A stretch of 10,074 nt of DNA from an uncultured Solobacterium sp. (GTDB taxonomy: Bacteria; Bacillota_I; Bacilli_A; Erysipelotrichales; Erysipelotrichaceae): assembly GCA_938039295.1 (NCBI GenBank), contig CALHUY010000005.1, forward strand, positions 1-10,074, given 5' to 3'. The translations under genes and the position numbers were made by a program. Every line of letters begins with the position of its first letter. The first letter of the stretch is position 1. The notes under the pieces are model-generated. The model had not been told where the DNA came from and ran no database searches. It was given only the letters and a program-made list of their open reading frames with translations. Below, in pieces: positions 1 through 8,700 of the stretch.

Positions 1-1
1 T

Positions 2-994
2 TCGATTGAAAAGGCAATTGAAAATACAATGAATCGCATTGAAGGTGCATATAGCCTTGTTGTGATGTCACCTGAAAAGCTAATTGCAGTAAGAGATAAA
101 AAGGGATTCCGTCCATTGGTGATGGGAAAAGACAAAGACGGAAGAATCGTATTTGCGTCTGAAACTTGTGCATTTGCGGCTGTAGGTGTGGATTATGTTC
201 GTGATCTTGATGCGGGAGAAATTGTTGTAATCGATCATGATGGTATCGAGCATTCTATTCGGACACACTGTAAGGAAAAGCCTCATATGTGTGTATTTGA
301 ATATGTGTATTTTGCACGTAGTGATTCGATTCTCCAACATCAGCCAGTACATGAGGCTAGACGTAATGCAGGTCGTATTCTAGCTATAGAACACCCAGTA
401 GATGCGGATGTTGTAATCGGCGTGCCTGACTCTGGATTGGATGCCGCACAAGGTTATGCGGAGGAATCTGGAATTCCTTATGGTATGGGCTTTATTAAAA
501 ATCGTTATATTGCACGTACATTTATCCAACCAACACAAGGACAGCGTGAAAATGCAGTCAATATGAAGCTTCATGTTGTGTCCTCTGTTGTAAAGGGTAA
601 GCGTGTCATCATGGTGGATGATTCAATTGTGCGAGGAACGACAAGTGCTCGTATTGTAAAACTATTACGTGATGGAGGTGCTACAGAGGTACATGTACGT
701 GTTTCTGCACCACCATTTATTTCACCATGTTATTTTGGAACAGATATTGATTCCAAGCAGAACTTGATTGCATGTCAAATGAACTTAGAAGAAATATGTA
801 AATCTATCGGTGCAGATTCCTTAGGATATTTAAGCGTCGATGGTGTAAAAAAGATGGCATCGGATGCGGATTGTGATTTCTGTACAGGATGTTTTACAGA
901 GAAGTATCCTGCACCAATCCCTAAGCATTCTGAAAAATCAAAATTTGAAATGAAAATTGAAAAGAAGGAGAGTAAACATGACGAAGAGTTATAG
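2..994 (+). CDS. purF: Amidophosphoribosyltransferase PurF, 5'-truncated by the window edge
   Basis: PurF makes 5-phosphoribosylamine from PRPP and glutamine, the committed first step of purine synthesis. The reading frame is open from base 2 and gives 330 residues. About 150 N-terminal residues, including the catalytic N-terminal cysteine of the glutaminase domain, lie before the window. Visible are the end of the glutaminase domain (GFRPLVMG, then ASETCAFAAVG) and the phosphoribosyltransferase domain with the PRPP-binding loop VIMVDDSIVRGTTS (bases 605-646). Four cysteines match the 4Fe-4S ligands known in Bacillus subtilis PurF: one in MCVFEYVYFAR (codon 290), one in SPCYFG (codon 728), and the pair in CTGCFTEKYP (codons 881 and 890). 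This is therefore the iron-sulphur type and not the E. coli type. A Lys/Glu-rich tail follows. The last 17 bases overlap purM. Identification is firm. Confidence 0.97.
   Translation, partial: SIEKAIENTMNRIEGAYSLVVMSPEKLIAVRDKKGFRPLVMGKDKDGRIVFASETCAFAAVGVDYVRDLDAGEIVVIDHDGIEHSIRTHCKEKPHMCVFEYVYFARSDSILQHQPVHEARRNAGRILAIEHPVDADVVIGVPDSGLDAAQGYAEESGIPYGMGFIKNRYIARTFIQPTQGQRENAVNMKLHVVSSVVKGKRVIMVDDSIVRGTTSARIVKLLRDGGATEVHVRVSAPPFISPCYFGTDIDSKQNLIACQMNLEEICKSIGADSLGYLSVDGVKKMASDADCDFCTGCFTEKYPAPIPKHSEKSKFEMKIEKKESKHDEEL
963..970 (+). promoter_or_regulatory. Ribosome binding site that fixes the purM start
   Basis: The sequence AGAAGGAG ends 7 bases before the ATG at 978. An in-frame ATG at 957 would add MKRRRVN but has no such site upstream, and it lies further inside purF. 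The site favours the start at 978. It sits inside the coding sequence of the PurF tail. Confidence 0.85.
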
Positions 995-2021
995 CGATGC
1001 GTACAAGGCTGCCGGTGTTGATGTAACTGCTGGATATCAAGCAGTAGAACTCATGAAGAAACATGTATCTCGTACAACAACATCTGGTGTTTTAGACTCT
1101 ATCGGTGGGTTTGGTGGTTTATTTGCACCAGACATGACTGGTATGAAGAAACCAGTACTTGTATCTGGTACAGATGGTGTTGGCACAAAGCTAAAGCTTG
1201 CGATGTTATTGGATAAACATGATACAGTCGGTATCGATTGTGTTGCGATGTGTGTCAATGATGTTGTATGTGCAGGTGCTCAACCACTCTTCTTCTTAGA
1301 CTATATTGCATGTGGAAAAAATAATCCTGAAAAGATAGCGGAGATTGTAAAGGGTGTCGCAGATGGCTGCGTTGAAAGTGGCTGTGCACTCATTGGTGGA
1401 GAGACTGCAGAGATGCCAGGATTCTATCCAGAAGATGAATACGATCTTGCGGGCTTTACAGTTGGTATCGTAGATGAAGAAAAGATACTTGATAAAAATA
1501 ATGTGAAAGCAGGCGATGTTATGATTGGTCTAGCTTCTAGTGGAGTACATTCCAATGGTTTCTCTCTTGTTCGTAAGGTTTTTGATATTGATGCAGGTAC
1601 TACATTACAAGATTACGCAGATGTATTAGGAAAACCTCTAGGTGAAACATTATTAACACCAACAAGATTATATGTAAAACCTGTAATGCATGTTTTAAAA
1701 GAAGTGAATGTTAAATCTATTGCACATATCACAGGTGGAGGGTTCTATGAAAACTTACCACGTGCATATAACGAAACACTAAGCGCAAGTATTACAAAGG
1801 GTAGTTGGCCAATCTTGCCAATCTTTAACTTATTACAAGAAAAAGGGAATATTCCTGAACATGATATGTTTAATACCTTTAACATGGGTATTGGTATGGT
1901 AGTGATTGTATCCCCAGAAGATGTTGAAAAGACAATATCAATCCTAAAGCAGAATGATGTAGACGCATACCAAATCGGTGTAATGAAAGAGGGCGACCAT
2001 TCGGTCGTTATCCACGAATGA
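978..2021 (+). CDS. purM: Phosphoribosylformylglycinamidine cyclo-ligase (AIR synthetase) PurM
   Basis: PurM closes the imidazole ring: formylglycinamidine ribonucleotide plus ATP gives aminoimidazole ribonucleotide (step 5). The protein has 347 residues, the usual family length. N-terminal AIRS domain motifs are SGTDGVGTKLK (residues 63-73, nucleotide binding), VNDVVCAGAQP (93-103) and GGETAEMPGFY (140-150). The C-terminal domain begins near residue 170 and carries ASSGVHSNGFSL (186-197), HITGGGFYEN and FNMGIGM. The start at 978 was chosen over 957 because AAGGAG lies 7 bases upstream and the first residues MTKSYSDAYKAAGVDV are typical of the family. It overlaps the purF 3' end by 17 bases and shares ATGA with purN, so translation is probably coupled on both sides. 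All key motifs are intact. Confidence 0.97.
   Translation: MTKSYSDAYKAAGVDVTAGYQAVELMKKHVSRTTTSGVLDSIGGFGGLFAPDMTGMKKPVLVSGTDGVGTKLKLAMLLDKHDTVGIDCVAMCVNDVVCAGAQPLFFLDYIACGKNNPEKIAEIVKGVADGCVESGCALIGGETAEMPGFYPEDEYDLAGFTVGIVDEEKILDKNNVKAGDVMIGLASSGVHSNGFSLVRKVFDIDAGTTLQDYADVLGKPLGETLLTPTRLYVKPVMHVLKEVNVKSIAHITGGGFYENLPRAYNETLSASITKGSWPILPIFNLLQEKGNIPEHDMFNTFNMGIGMVVIVSPEDVEKTISILKQNDVDAYQIGVMKEGDHSVVIHE
1986..2020 (+). promoter_or_regulatory. Candidate purN initiation region: distant SD-like site plus small hairpin
   Basis: The ATG of purN at 2018 lacks a Shine-Dalgarno sequence at normal distance. AAAGAGGG lies at 1986-1993. Immediately after it, CGACC (1994-1998) can pair with GGTCG (2003-2007) around a 4-base loop. 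Folding this stem would leave 10 bases between the SD-like run and the ATG, an effective spacing in the normal range. The alternative is simple reinitiation by ribosomes finishing purM at the overlapping ATGA. The pairing is directly visible; its role is inferred. Confidence 0.35.
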
Positions 2022-2614
2022 TAAATATCGCAGTACTTGTTTCAGGTGGAGGTACAAACCTACAAGCACTGATTGATGCACAAGGAAATGTATTACAACA
2101 TGGTAAGATTAAACTAGTAATTTCATCAAAACCAGATGTCTATGCATTACAACGTGCTGAAAATGCAGGGATTAATCATTGCGTTATCGCAAAGCGTGAC
2201 TATGTAACGCAAGAAGAATTTTCAAATGCACTATTAAAACAGCTACAATCAAATCAAATAGATATGATTGTGCTAGCAGGATATCTTTCGATTTTGGATG
2301 AGACAATCATTCGTGCATATCCAAATCGTATTATCAATATTCATCCATCTTTAATTCCTTCCTTTTGTGGGAAAGGATATTATGGATTGAAAGTGCATGA
2401 AGCAGCACTTGCATATGGTGTAAAAGTGACAGGTGCTACAGTACACATCGTGAATGAAATTCCAGATGGTGGAAAGATTCTACTTCAAAAAGCAGTAGAT
2501 ATCCTACCATCAGATACAGCAGAAATACTACAACAAAGAGTCATGGAAGAAGCTGAGTGGAAATTACTACCACAAGCAACAGAAATGATTGCGAAAGAAA
2601 TAGAAGGGATATAA
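2018..2614 (+). CDS. purN: Phosphoribosylglycinamide formyltransferase PurN
   Basis: PurN transfers a formyl group from 10-formyltetrahydrofolate to glycinamide ribonucleotide (step 3). The protein has 198 residues, close to the usual 190-215. Family motifs are the phosphate-binding loop SGGGTNLQAL (residues 9-18), VLAGYLSIL near 85-93, and the active-site string IINIHPSLIP, in which Asn107 and His109 match E. coli Asn106 and His108. The aspartate of PDGGKIL is Asp150, matching E. coli Asp144. The stretch SFCGKGYYGLKVHEAAL is, from memory, typical of clostridial-type PurN and differs from the E. coli sequence there. The start codon overlaps the purM stop (ATGA), and the gene ends one base before the purO ATG. 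There is no strong Shine-Dalgarno site close to the start, which suggests translational coupling to purM. Confidence 0.96.
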   Translation: MINIAVLVSGGGTNLQALIDAQGNVLQHGKIKLVISSKPDVYALQRAENAGINHCVIAKRDYVTQEEFSNALLKQLQSNQIDMIVLAGYLSILDETIIRAYPNRIINIHPSLIPSFCGKGYYGLKVHEAALAYGVKVTGATVHIVNEIPDGGKILLQKAVDILPSDTAEILQQRVMEEAEWKLLPQATEMIAKEIEGI

Positions 2615-2615
2615 C

Positions 2616-3320
2616 ATGCAGACAAAAGACTTATATGAATACCTAGGAAGTAAAAGCTATCCGGGAAGAGGAATTGTAATTGCACGTACACCATGTGGCA
2701 AAAAGATGCGTATCGCATACTTCATTATGGGACGTAGTGAAAATAGTAGAAATCGAATCTTTACAGAAACAAAGGATGGTATTCGTACAGAAGCGTATGA
2801 TATTTCAAAATTAGTAGACCCTTCTTTGATTATCTATTCTCCAGTAAGAAAATTAGAAAATACATTAATTGTTACAAATGGTGATCAAACAGATACAATT
2901 TATGAAAATATGCAGGAAGGTAAAACTTTTGAGGAAGCTTTACGTCTACGTACATTTGAACCAGACAAACCAAACTATACACCACGCATTTCTGCAGTGG
3001 TAAATGGATTTAACTATCAGATGTCAATTGTAAAGAGTGCAGAGGGAAATCCAAATAGTACACGTCGATACTTCTTTGACTATACAGATGAGTTACCAGG
3101 AAATGGACGTATCATCCACACCTATCAAGATGATGTAAATCCACTTCCTTCATTTGAAGGTGAACCAGTTCTCGTTCAGTTAGTTAAAGAACCATTTGAA
3201 ACATTTGCACAACACGTGTGGGAAAGTTTGAATGAAGATAATAAGATTTCACTATATGTAACACAGATTGAACCAGGAAGTGATGAAGTAAAAACAATCA
3301 TCTTTAATAAGAACCAATAG
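2616..3320 (+). CDS. purO: IMP cyclohydrolase, PurO type (IMP_cyclohyd family)
   Basis: The predicted enzyme closes FAICAR to IMP, the last step of the pathway. The protein has 234 residues. It is recognised by overall similarity, recalled from memory, to clostridial proteins annotated as IMP cyclohydrolase in the PF07826 (archaeal PurO) family. Conserved-looking strings are YPGRGIVI (15-22), MGRSENSRNR (38-47), VTNGDQTDT (86-94), PNYTPRIS (119-126) and HTYQDD with NPLPSFEGEP (168-184). The family has an Ntn-hydrolase-like fold and is unrelated to the N-terminal domain of PurH. AAGGG at 2604-2608 precedes the ATG by 7 bases; purN ends one base earlier. The next gene encodes a transformylase lacking its own cyclohydrolase domain, which is what one expects if this protein supplies that activity. 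Catalytic residues were not assigned. Confidence 0.88.
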   Translation: MQTKDLYEYLGSKSYPGRGIVIARTPCGKKMRIAYFIMGRSENSRNRIFTETKDGIRTEAYDISKLVDPSLIIYSPVRKLENTLIVTNGDQTDTIYENMQEGKTFEEALRLRTFEPDKPNYTPRISAVVNGFNYQMSIVKSAEGNPNSTRRYFFDYTDELPGNGRIIHTYQDDVNPLPSFEGEPVLVQLVKEPFETFAQHVWESLNEDNKISLYVTQIEPGSDEVKTIIFNKNQ

Positions 3321-3331
3321 GAGAGGCATTT

Positions 3332-4507
3332 ATGACAAAAGAAATCGCATTAAAATACGGTTGTAATCCAAATCAGAAACCAGCGCGTATTTACTTAAAT
3401 AATCAAGAATTACCAGTAACTGTATTGAATGGTAAGCCTGGATATATCAATTTCCTAGATGCCTTAAATAGTTGGCAACTTGTTAAGGAACTCAAAGAAG
3501 CAACAGGTTATCCAAGTGCCGCAAGTTTCAAGCATGTTAGTCCTGCAGGTGCCGCAATTGGAACACCATTAAGTGAAGTGGAAAGAAAAATCTATTTTAC
3601 AGGTGATGAAGAATTATCTATGCTTGCATGTGCTTATGTCAGAGCGCGTGGTGCGGATCGTATGAGTTCTTATGGTGATTTTGCGGCTTTATCTGATATT
3701 TGTGATAAAGATACAGCATTACTATTAAAGAAAGAAGTATCTGATGGTGTTATCGCACCAGGATATACAGAAGAAGCACTAGAAATCCTGAAAGAAAAGA
3801 AAAAAGGTAACTACGCTGTCATTCAAATCGATCCAACGTATATTCCAGAAGAGATCGAAAGAAAACAAGTGTTCGGAATCTACTTTGAACAAGGCAGAAA
3901 TAATGTACATATTGATGAATCATTACTGACTAATTTTGTGACAAAGAATAAAGAACTGACAGAACAAGCAAAGCTAGACCTATTGATTGCGATGATTACA
4001 TTGAAGTATACACAATCCAACTCTGTTGTATACGCAAAAGATGGACAAGTGATTGGTGTAGGTGCAGGACAACAATCCCGTATTCACTGTACAAGACTTG
4101 CAGGAAGTAAGGCAGATAATTGGTGGCTACGTCAACACGAGAAAGTCTTGAACTTACCATTCAAAGAAGATATTCGACGAGCAGATCGTGATAATACAAT
4201 CGATATTTATCTTTCGGAAGATTATGAAGATGTATTGCAAGATGGTGCTTGGGAGCAATTCTTTACAGAAAAACCATCTGTATTTACAAGAGAAGAAAAG
4301 AAAGATTGGATCAAACAACAACATGATGTAGCACTAGGTTCTGATGCGTTCTTCCCATTTGGAGATAATATTGAAAGAGCGCACAAGAGTGGTGTGAAAT
4401 ATGTAGTACAACCAGGTGGCTCTATTCGTGATGACCATGTTATCGATACTTGTGATAAGTACGATATTGTCATGGTATGTAATGGAGTACGTTTGTTCCA
4501 CCACTAA
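3332..4507 (+). CDS. purH: AICAR transformylase, stand-alone (PurH without the cyclohydrolase domain)
   Basis: This enzyme formylates AICAR to FAICAR using 10-formyltetrahydrofolate (step 9). Ordinary bifunctional PurH has about 510-590 residues. This protein has 391 and begins directly at the transformylase domain (ALKYGCNPNQ, residues 6-15), so the roughly 200-residue MGS-like cyclohydrolase domain is absent. The catalytic Lys-His pair is present in SFKHVSPAGAA (Lys67, His68). Further motifs are YARDGQVIG-like AKDGQVIGVGAGQQSR, the DAFFPFGDN string, QPGGSIRDD (from 360) and the C-terminal RLFHH. Several strings match my memory of human ATIC better than E. coli PurH. The start is supported by AGGAGAGG at 3319-3326. 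The gene is not a remnant: it has its own ribosome site, an intact frame and a complete domain, and PurO next to it supplies the missing step. The symbol purV has also been used for such one-domain forms. Confidence 0.93.
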   Translation: MTKEIALKYGCNPNQKPARIYLNNQELPVTVLNGKPGYINFLDALNSWQLVKELKEATGYPSAASFKHVSPAGAAIGTPLSEVERKIYFTGDEELSMLACAYVRARGADRMSSYGDFAALSDICDKDTALLLKKEVSDGVIAPGYTEEALEILKEKKKGNYAVIQIDPTYIPEEIERKQVFGIYFEQGRNNVHIDESLLTNFVTKNKELTEQAKLDLLIAMITLKYTQSNSVVYAKDGQVIGVGAGQQSRIHCTRLAGSKADNWWLRQHEKVLNLPFKEDIRRADRDNTIDIYLSEDYEDVLQDGAWEQFFTEKPSVFTREEKKDWIKQQHDVALGSDAFFPFGDNIERAHKSGVKYVVQPGGSIRDDHVIDTCDKYDIVMVCNGVRLFHH

Positions 4508-4515
4508 GGAGGAGG
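4506..4515 (+). promoter_or_regulatory. Very strong ribosome binding site of purD
   Basis: AAGGAGGAGG contains the complete core complement of the 16S rRNA 3' end and a second overlapping copy (GGAGG). It begins within the stop codon of the transformylase gene and ends 7 bases before the purD ATG at 4523. It is the strongest such site in the window, suggesting that purD is translated independently of the preceding gene. Confidence 0.8.
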
Positions 4516-4522
4516 GTAGTCT

Positions 4523-5797
4523 ATGAAGGTTTTGGTAATTGGTTCCGGTGGTCGCGAACATGCAATCATACGTAAACTAAAAGAGAATCCTGCGATTAAA
4601 GAAATTATCTGTGCACCTGGCAACGGTGGTATTGCGGCAGATGCCAAGTGTGTAAGTGTCAGTGCAATCGATCTAGCAAATATGGTAGAACTCGCTAAAA
4701 ATGAGAAGGTTGATTTCTGTGTGGTTACACCAGATGATCCTCTTGCGATGGGGATGGTTGATATTCTTGAAATGGAAGGAATTCCTTGTTTTGGACCAAA
4801 CGCAAATGCGGCAATTATCGAATCATCAAAAGTATTTGCGAAAAACTTAATGAAAAAGTATCAGATACCAACTGCTGGTTATGCAGTATTCTCTGATGCG
4901 CAAGAAGCGATAAACTATATTCGCACACAGAACCGTTATCCAACGGTATTAAAGGCTGATGGCTTGGCCCTTGGTAAAGGTGTATTGATTGCACAGACAG
5001 AAGAGGAAGCCGTTCAAGCAGTCAATGAATTGATGGTTGATCAAGCTTTTGGACAAGCTGGTAAACAAATCGTTATAGAAGAATTTATGACAGGTCCAGA
5101 AGTATCTGTACTAGCATTTACAGATGGACATGTTGTTGTACCAATGGTTTCTTCCATGGATCATAAACGTGCACTAGATAATGATGAAGGTTTGAATACT
5201 GGTGGTATGGGTACCATTGCACCATCCCCATTCTATACAAAAGAAATTGCGGAAACATGCATGAAGACCATCTTCCTACCAACCGTTGAAGCGATGAAAC
5301 AGGAAGGAAGATTATTTAAGGGTTGTATATACTTTGGTTTGATGTTAACACCAGAAGGCCCAAGAGTTGTGGAATACAATTGTCGCTTTGGAGATCCAGA
5401 GACACAAGTTGTATTACCTCTACTAAAGACAGACTTATTAACTATCATGCGTGCAGTCCACGATGAGAAATTATCTGAACTAGCGATTGAATGGGAAGAT
5501 AGAGCCTGTGCTTGTGTCATCCTAGCAAGTGGTGGATATCCACAGAAATATCATAAAGGATATGAAATTAGTGGTTTAGATGACTATGGACAAGTTGAAG
5601 GTGTAACTATTTATCATGCGGGTACAACGTGGAAAGATGGTAAATACTATACAAATGGTGGACGTGTACTAGGTGTTAGTGCAGTCAGTGACACACTAGA
5701 ACAAGCACTTCAACTCTCATATGAAAAGATTAAAGAAATACAGTTTACAGATATGCACTATCGTACAGATATCGGCAGAAAGGTGGTAAAACAATGA
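4523..5797 (+). CDS. purD: Phosphoribosylamine-glycine ligase (GAR synthetase) PurD
   Basis: PurD joins glycine to phosphoribosylamine with ATP, giving glycinamide ribonucleotide (step 2). The 424 residues match the usual length of about 420-430. In order: N-terminal Rossmann-like domain with VLVIGSGGREHAI (3-15) and APGNGGIA (31-38); GPNANAAIIESSK (91-103) at the entry of the ATP-grasp region; KADGLALGKGV (144-154), the glycine-rich ATP loop; EEFMTGPEVSVLAFTDG (186-202); NTGGMGTIAPSP (225-236); metal and ATP ligands in EYNCRFGDPETQ (284-295); then the C-terminal domain with ASGGYP (335-340). Every catalytic block is intact. It starts 15 bases after the transformylase stop behind a very strong ribosome site and shares ATGA with purL. 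Its labile substrate is the PurF product, so co-expression with PurF makes biochemical sense. Confidence 0.97.
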   Translation: MKVLVIGSGGREHAIIRKLKENPAIKEIICAPGNGGIAADAKCVSVSAIDLANMVELAKNEKVDFCVVTPDDPLAMGMVDILEMEGIPCFGPNANAAIIESSKVFAKNLMKKYQIPTAGYAVFSDAQEAINYIRTQNRYPTVLKADGLALGKGVLIAQTEEEAVQAVNELMVDQAFGQAGKQIVIEEFMTGPEVSVLAFTDGHVVVPMVSSMDHKRALDNDEGLNTGGMGTIAPSPFYTKEIAETCMKTIFLPTVEAMKQEGRLFKGCIYFGLMLTPEGPRVVEYNCRFGDPETQVVLPLLKTDLLTIMRAVHDEKLSELAIEWEDRACACVILASGGYPQKYHKGYEISGLDDYGQVEGVTIYHAGTTWKDGKYYTNGGRVLGVSAVSDTLEQALQLSYEKIKEIQFTDMHYRTDIGRKVVKQ

Positions 5798-8700
5798 CAG
5801 TATTCCGTTGTTTTGTGGAAAAGAAACCTGCATATGCAGTAGAAGCGAAATCCATATTAAATGATTTACATGTTGCATTACGCAACCAGAATGTTGAGGC
5901 TGTACGTGTTTTAAACCGCTATGATTTAGAAAATGTAGATGAAGAAGATTACATTGCCGCAAAGTATACGATACTTTCAGAACCTCAAGTAGATTTCTTC
6001 TACGAAGAAGAAGCACCTACACCAGATTATGATGAATATATTCTTGCGACAGAATACTTACCTGGACAGTTTGATCAGCGTGCAGACTCTTGTGCACAGT
6101 GTATTCAACTCAGTTCCATGAAACAAAAGCCTACTGTAAAAACAGCACGTCTTTATTACATTAAAGGTAAGTTTACAGATGATGAAAAGAAATTGATTGA
6201 AGAAACTCTGATTAATCCAGTGGAAGCTCGTATCGCCAGTTTAGAGAAGCCAGAGACGATAATTATGTCTTTTGAAACTCCAGAACTTCCACCAGTGATT
6301 GATGGTTTTATCGAACTTGATGAAGAAGGCTTAAAGAAATTTCTAAAGGAACATGGACTTGCGATGGATTTAGAAGATCTCAAGTTCATGCAGGAATACT
6401 TCCAAAAAATTGAGTGCAGAAACCCAACAATTACAGAAGTTCGTGTCATCGATACGTATTGGTCAGACCATTGTCGTCACACAACATTCCATACTGTTAT
6501 CGATGATGTAGAGATTCAACCAGAATATGTCAAAGATACCTATCAAAACTACTTGGATTTACGTCGTCATATTTATGAAGGTCGTACACCAAAGCCAGTA
6601 TGCTTAATGGATTTAGGTACGATTGGAGCTAAGGCATTAAAGAAATATGGTAAGTTAACAGATTTAGATGAGTCGGAAGAAATTAACGCATGTTCCGTCA
6701 AGATTAAAGTTGATGTAAATGGTGAAGATAAGGATTGGTTATTGATGTTTAAAAATGAAACGCATAACCATCCAACAGAAATTGAACCGTTTGGTGGCGC
6801 TGCGACCTGTCTTGGTGGTGCAATTCGAGATCCACTTTCAGGACGTAGTTATGTATATCAAGCAATGCGTGTAACAGGTGCTGCTGACCCATTAAAACCA
6901 ATTAACGAAACAATGAAGGGCAAACTACCACAGCGTAAGCTTGTAACGACGGCAGCTGCTGGATATAGCTCCTATGGGAATCAGATTGGTCTAGCAACAG
7001 GACTAGTACGTGAGATTTATCATCCAGGCTACGTTGCAAAGCGTATGGAAGTTGGTGCTGTTATCGCGGCTGCTCCAGAAGAAAATGTTATTCGTCTAAG
7101 ACCAGAGCCTGAGGATGTAGTCATCTTATTAGGTGGACGTACGGGACGTGATGGTTGTGGTGGTGCAACAGGTTCTTCAAAGTCACACAATATTGAGTCA
7201 TTAGAAAGTTGTGGGGCTGAAGTTCAAAAGGGTAATGCGCCAGAAGAGCGTAAGCTACAAAGATTATTCCGTAATCCAGAAGCCGCAAAGCTCATCAAAC
7301 GTTGTAATGACTTTGGTGCAGGTGGTGTAGCGGTAGCCATTGGTGAACTCGCAGATGGACTAGTGATTGATTTAAATAAAGTTCCAAAGAAATATGAAGG
7401 TTTAAATGGTACAGAACTAGCAATCAGCGAATCACAAGAGCGTATGGCTGTTGTGGTAAGAAAAGAAGATGCTGAAAAGTTCCAAAAACTTGCAAGCATG
7501 GAGAATCTAGAGACAACAATTGTAGCAGAAGTTACTGAAGAACCACGTATGATTATGACCTTGCAGGGAGAAGAAATTGTAAATATCTCTCGTGAATTCT
7601 TAAATACAAACGGCGCAAGTAGACATACATCTGTTGTGGTTGGTGAAGACCAACCAGAAGAAGAGGTTCAAGTAGAAAGTCTTCGTGCAGGTATGGATAA
7701 GCTTGTAGAAGATTTAAATATCTGTAGTCAAAAGGGATTGGCTGAACGCTTTGACGCTACGATTGGAAGCGGTACTGTATGTATGCCATTTGGTGGTAAA
7801 TATCAAATGACACCAAGCCAAGTGATGGCTGCTAAGATTCCAGTATTAGATGGTGAAACAGATACTGCATCACTCATGGCATATGGCTATGATCCAGAAC
7901 TATCATCACTATCCCCATATAAGGGCGCAATGGCTGCGGTCATTGAAGCGATGTCAAAACTTGTTGCGGCTGGTATTGACCCTAAGCATGCATGGCTATC
8001 ATTCCAAGAATACTTTGGACGTACAGGTGATAACCCAGAGAAGTGGGGCAAACCATTTGCGGCATTACTTGGTGCACTGAAAGCCCAAGCAGAATTAGAA
8101 GTGGCGGCTATCGGTGGTAAAGATTCCATGTCAGGAACATTTGAAAACATTGATGTTCCACCGACACTTATCGCATTTGCGGTATCCACTGCGAAAGCAT
8201 CACATATCGTGACAAATGAGTGGAAGGCAAAAGATCATTACATTTATGCTGTCATGCCAGAATATGATGAAAATGGTATTGCGGATTTTGCGAGTGTACG
8301 TGAGGTATTTGATAAGGTTTATTCGTTAATCAACTTAGGTTGTGTGAAGTCTGCTTGTGCACTTGAACATGGTGGTACAGCAGAAGCACTTCTCAAGTGC
8401 AGTCTTGGTAACCGCATTGGTTTTGTATTAGAAGATGATGTTAATATCAATCGTCTCTTCAAGAAGTGCTATGGTGGATTCCTACTAGAAACAGATGAAC
8501 CGGTTGAAGAGCTAGAATTATTGGGTAAAACAATTGGTGAATTTGAATTACGTACAAAAGATGAAACAATCCACTTAGATGAATTGCAGACTCGCTACGA
8601 AGATAAACTAGAATCTGTGTATCCTTGTAATATCAAGCAAAGCGAAAAGGAAATCAAACCTGTATCTGTAGAACGTCGATTTGACATGCATGCAAGTTAT

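Noticed and set aside
957..977. Upstream in-frame ATG that would add seven residues (MKRRRVN) to PurM.
   Set aside because: It has no Shine-Dalgarno site at proper distance, whereas the ATG at 978 has AAGGAG 7 bases upstream and gives the usual PurM N-terminus.
3332..4507. The transformylase gene as a decayed or frameshifted bifunctional PurH.
   Set aside because: The upstream sequence is purO with no trace of an MGS-like domain in any frame that I could see. The gene has its own strong ribosome site, an intact frame and all transformylase motifs, so it is a genuine one-domain enzyme.
5717..6016. Minus-strand open frame of 99 codons across the purD-purL junction.
   Set aside because: It is antisense to two well-supported genes, with no recognisable motif or ribosome site. 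Other minus-strand frames (6156-6449, 7224-7499, 7887-8189, 8697-8996) are rejected for the same reason.
7850..8080. Plus-strand 76-codon frame inside purL.
   Set aside because: It is an out-of-frame shadow of the PurL synthetase domain, with no ribosome site and a composition typical of a shifted reading frame.
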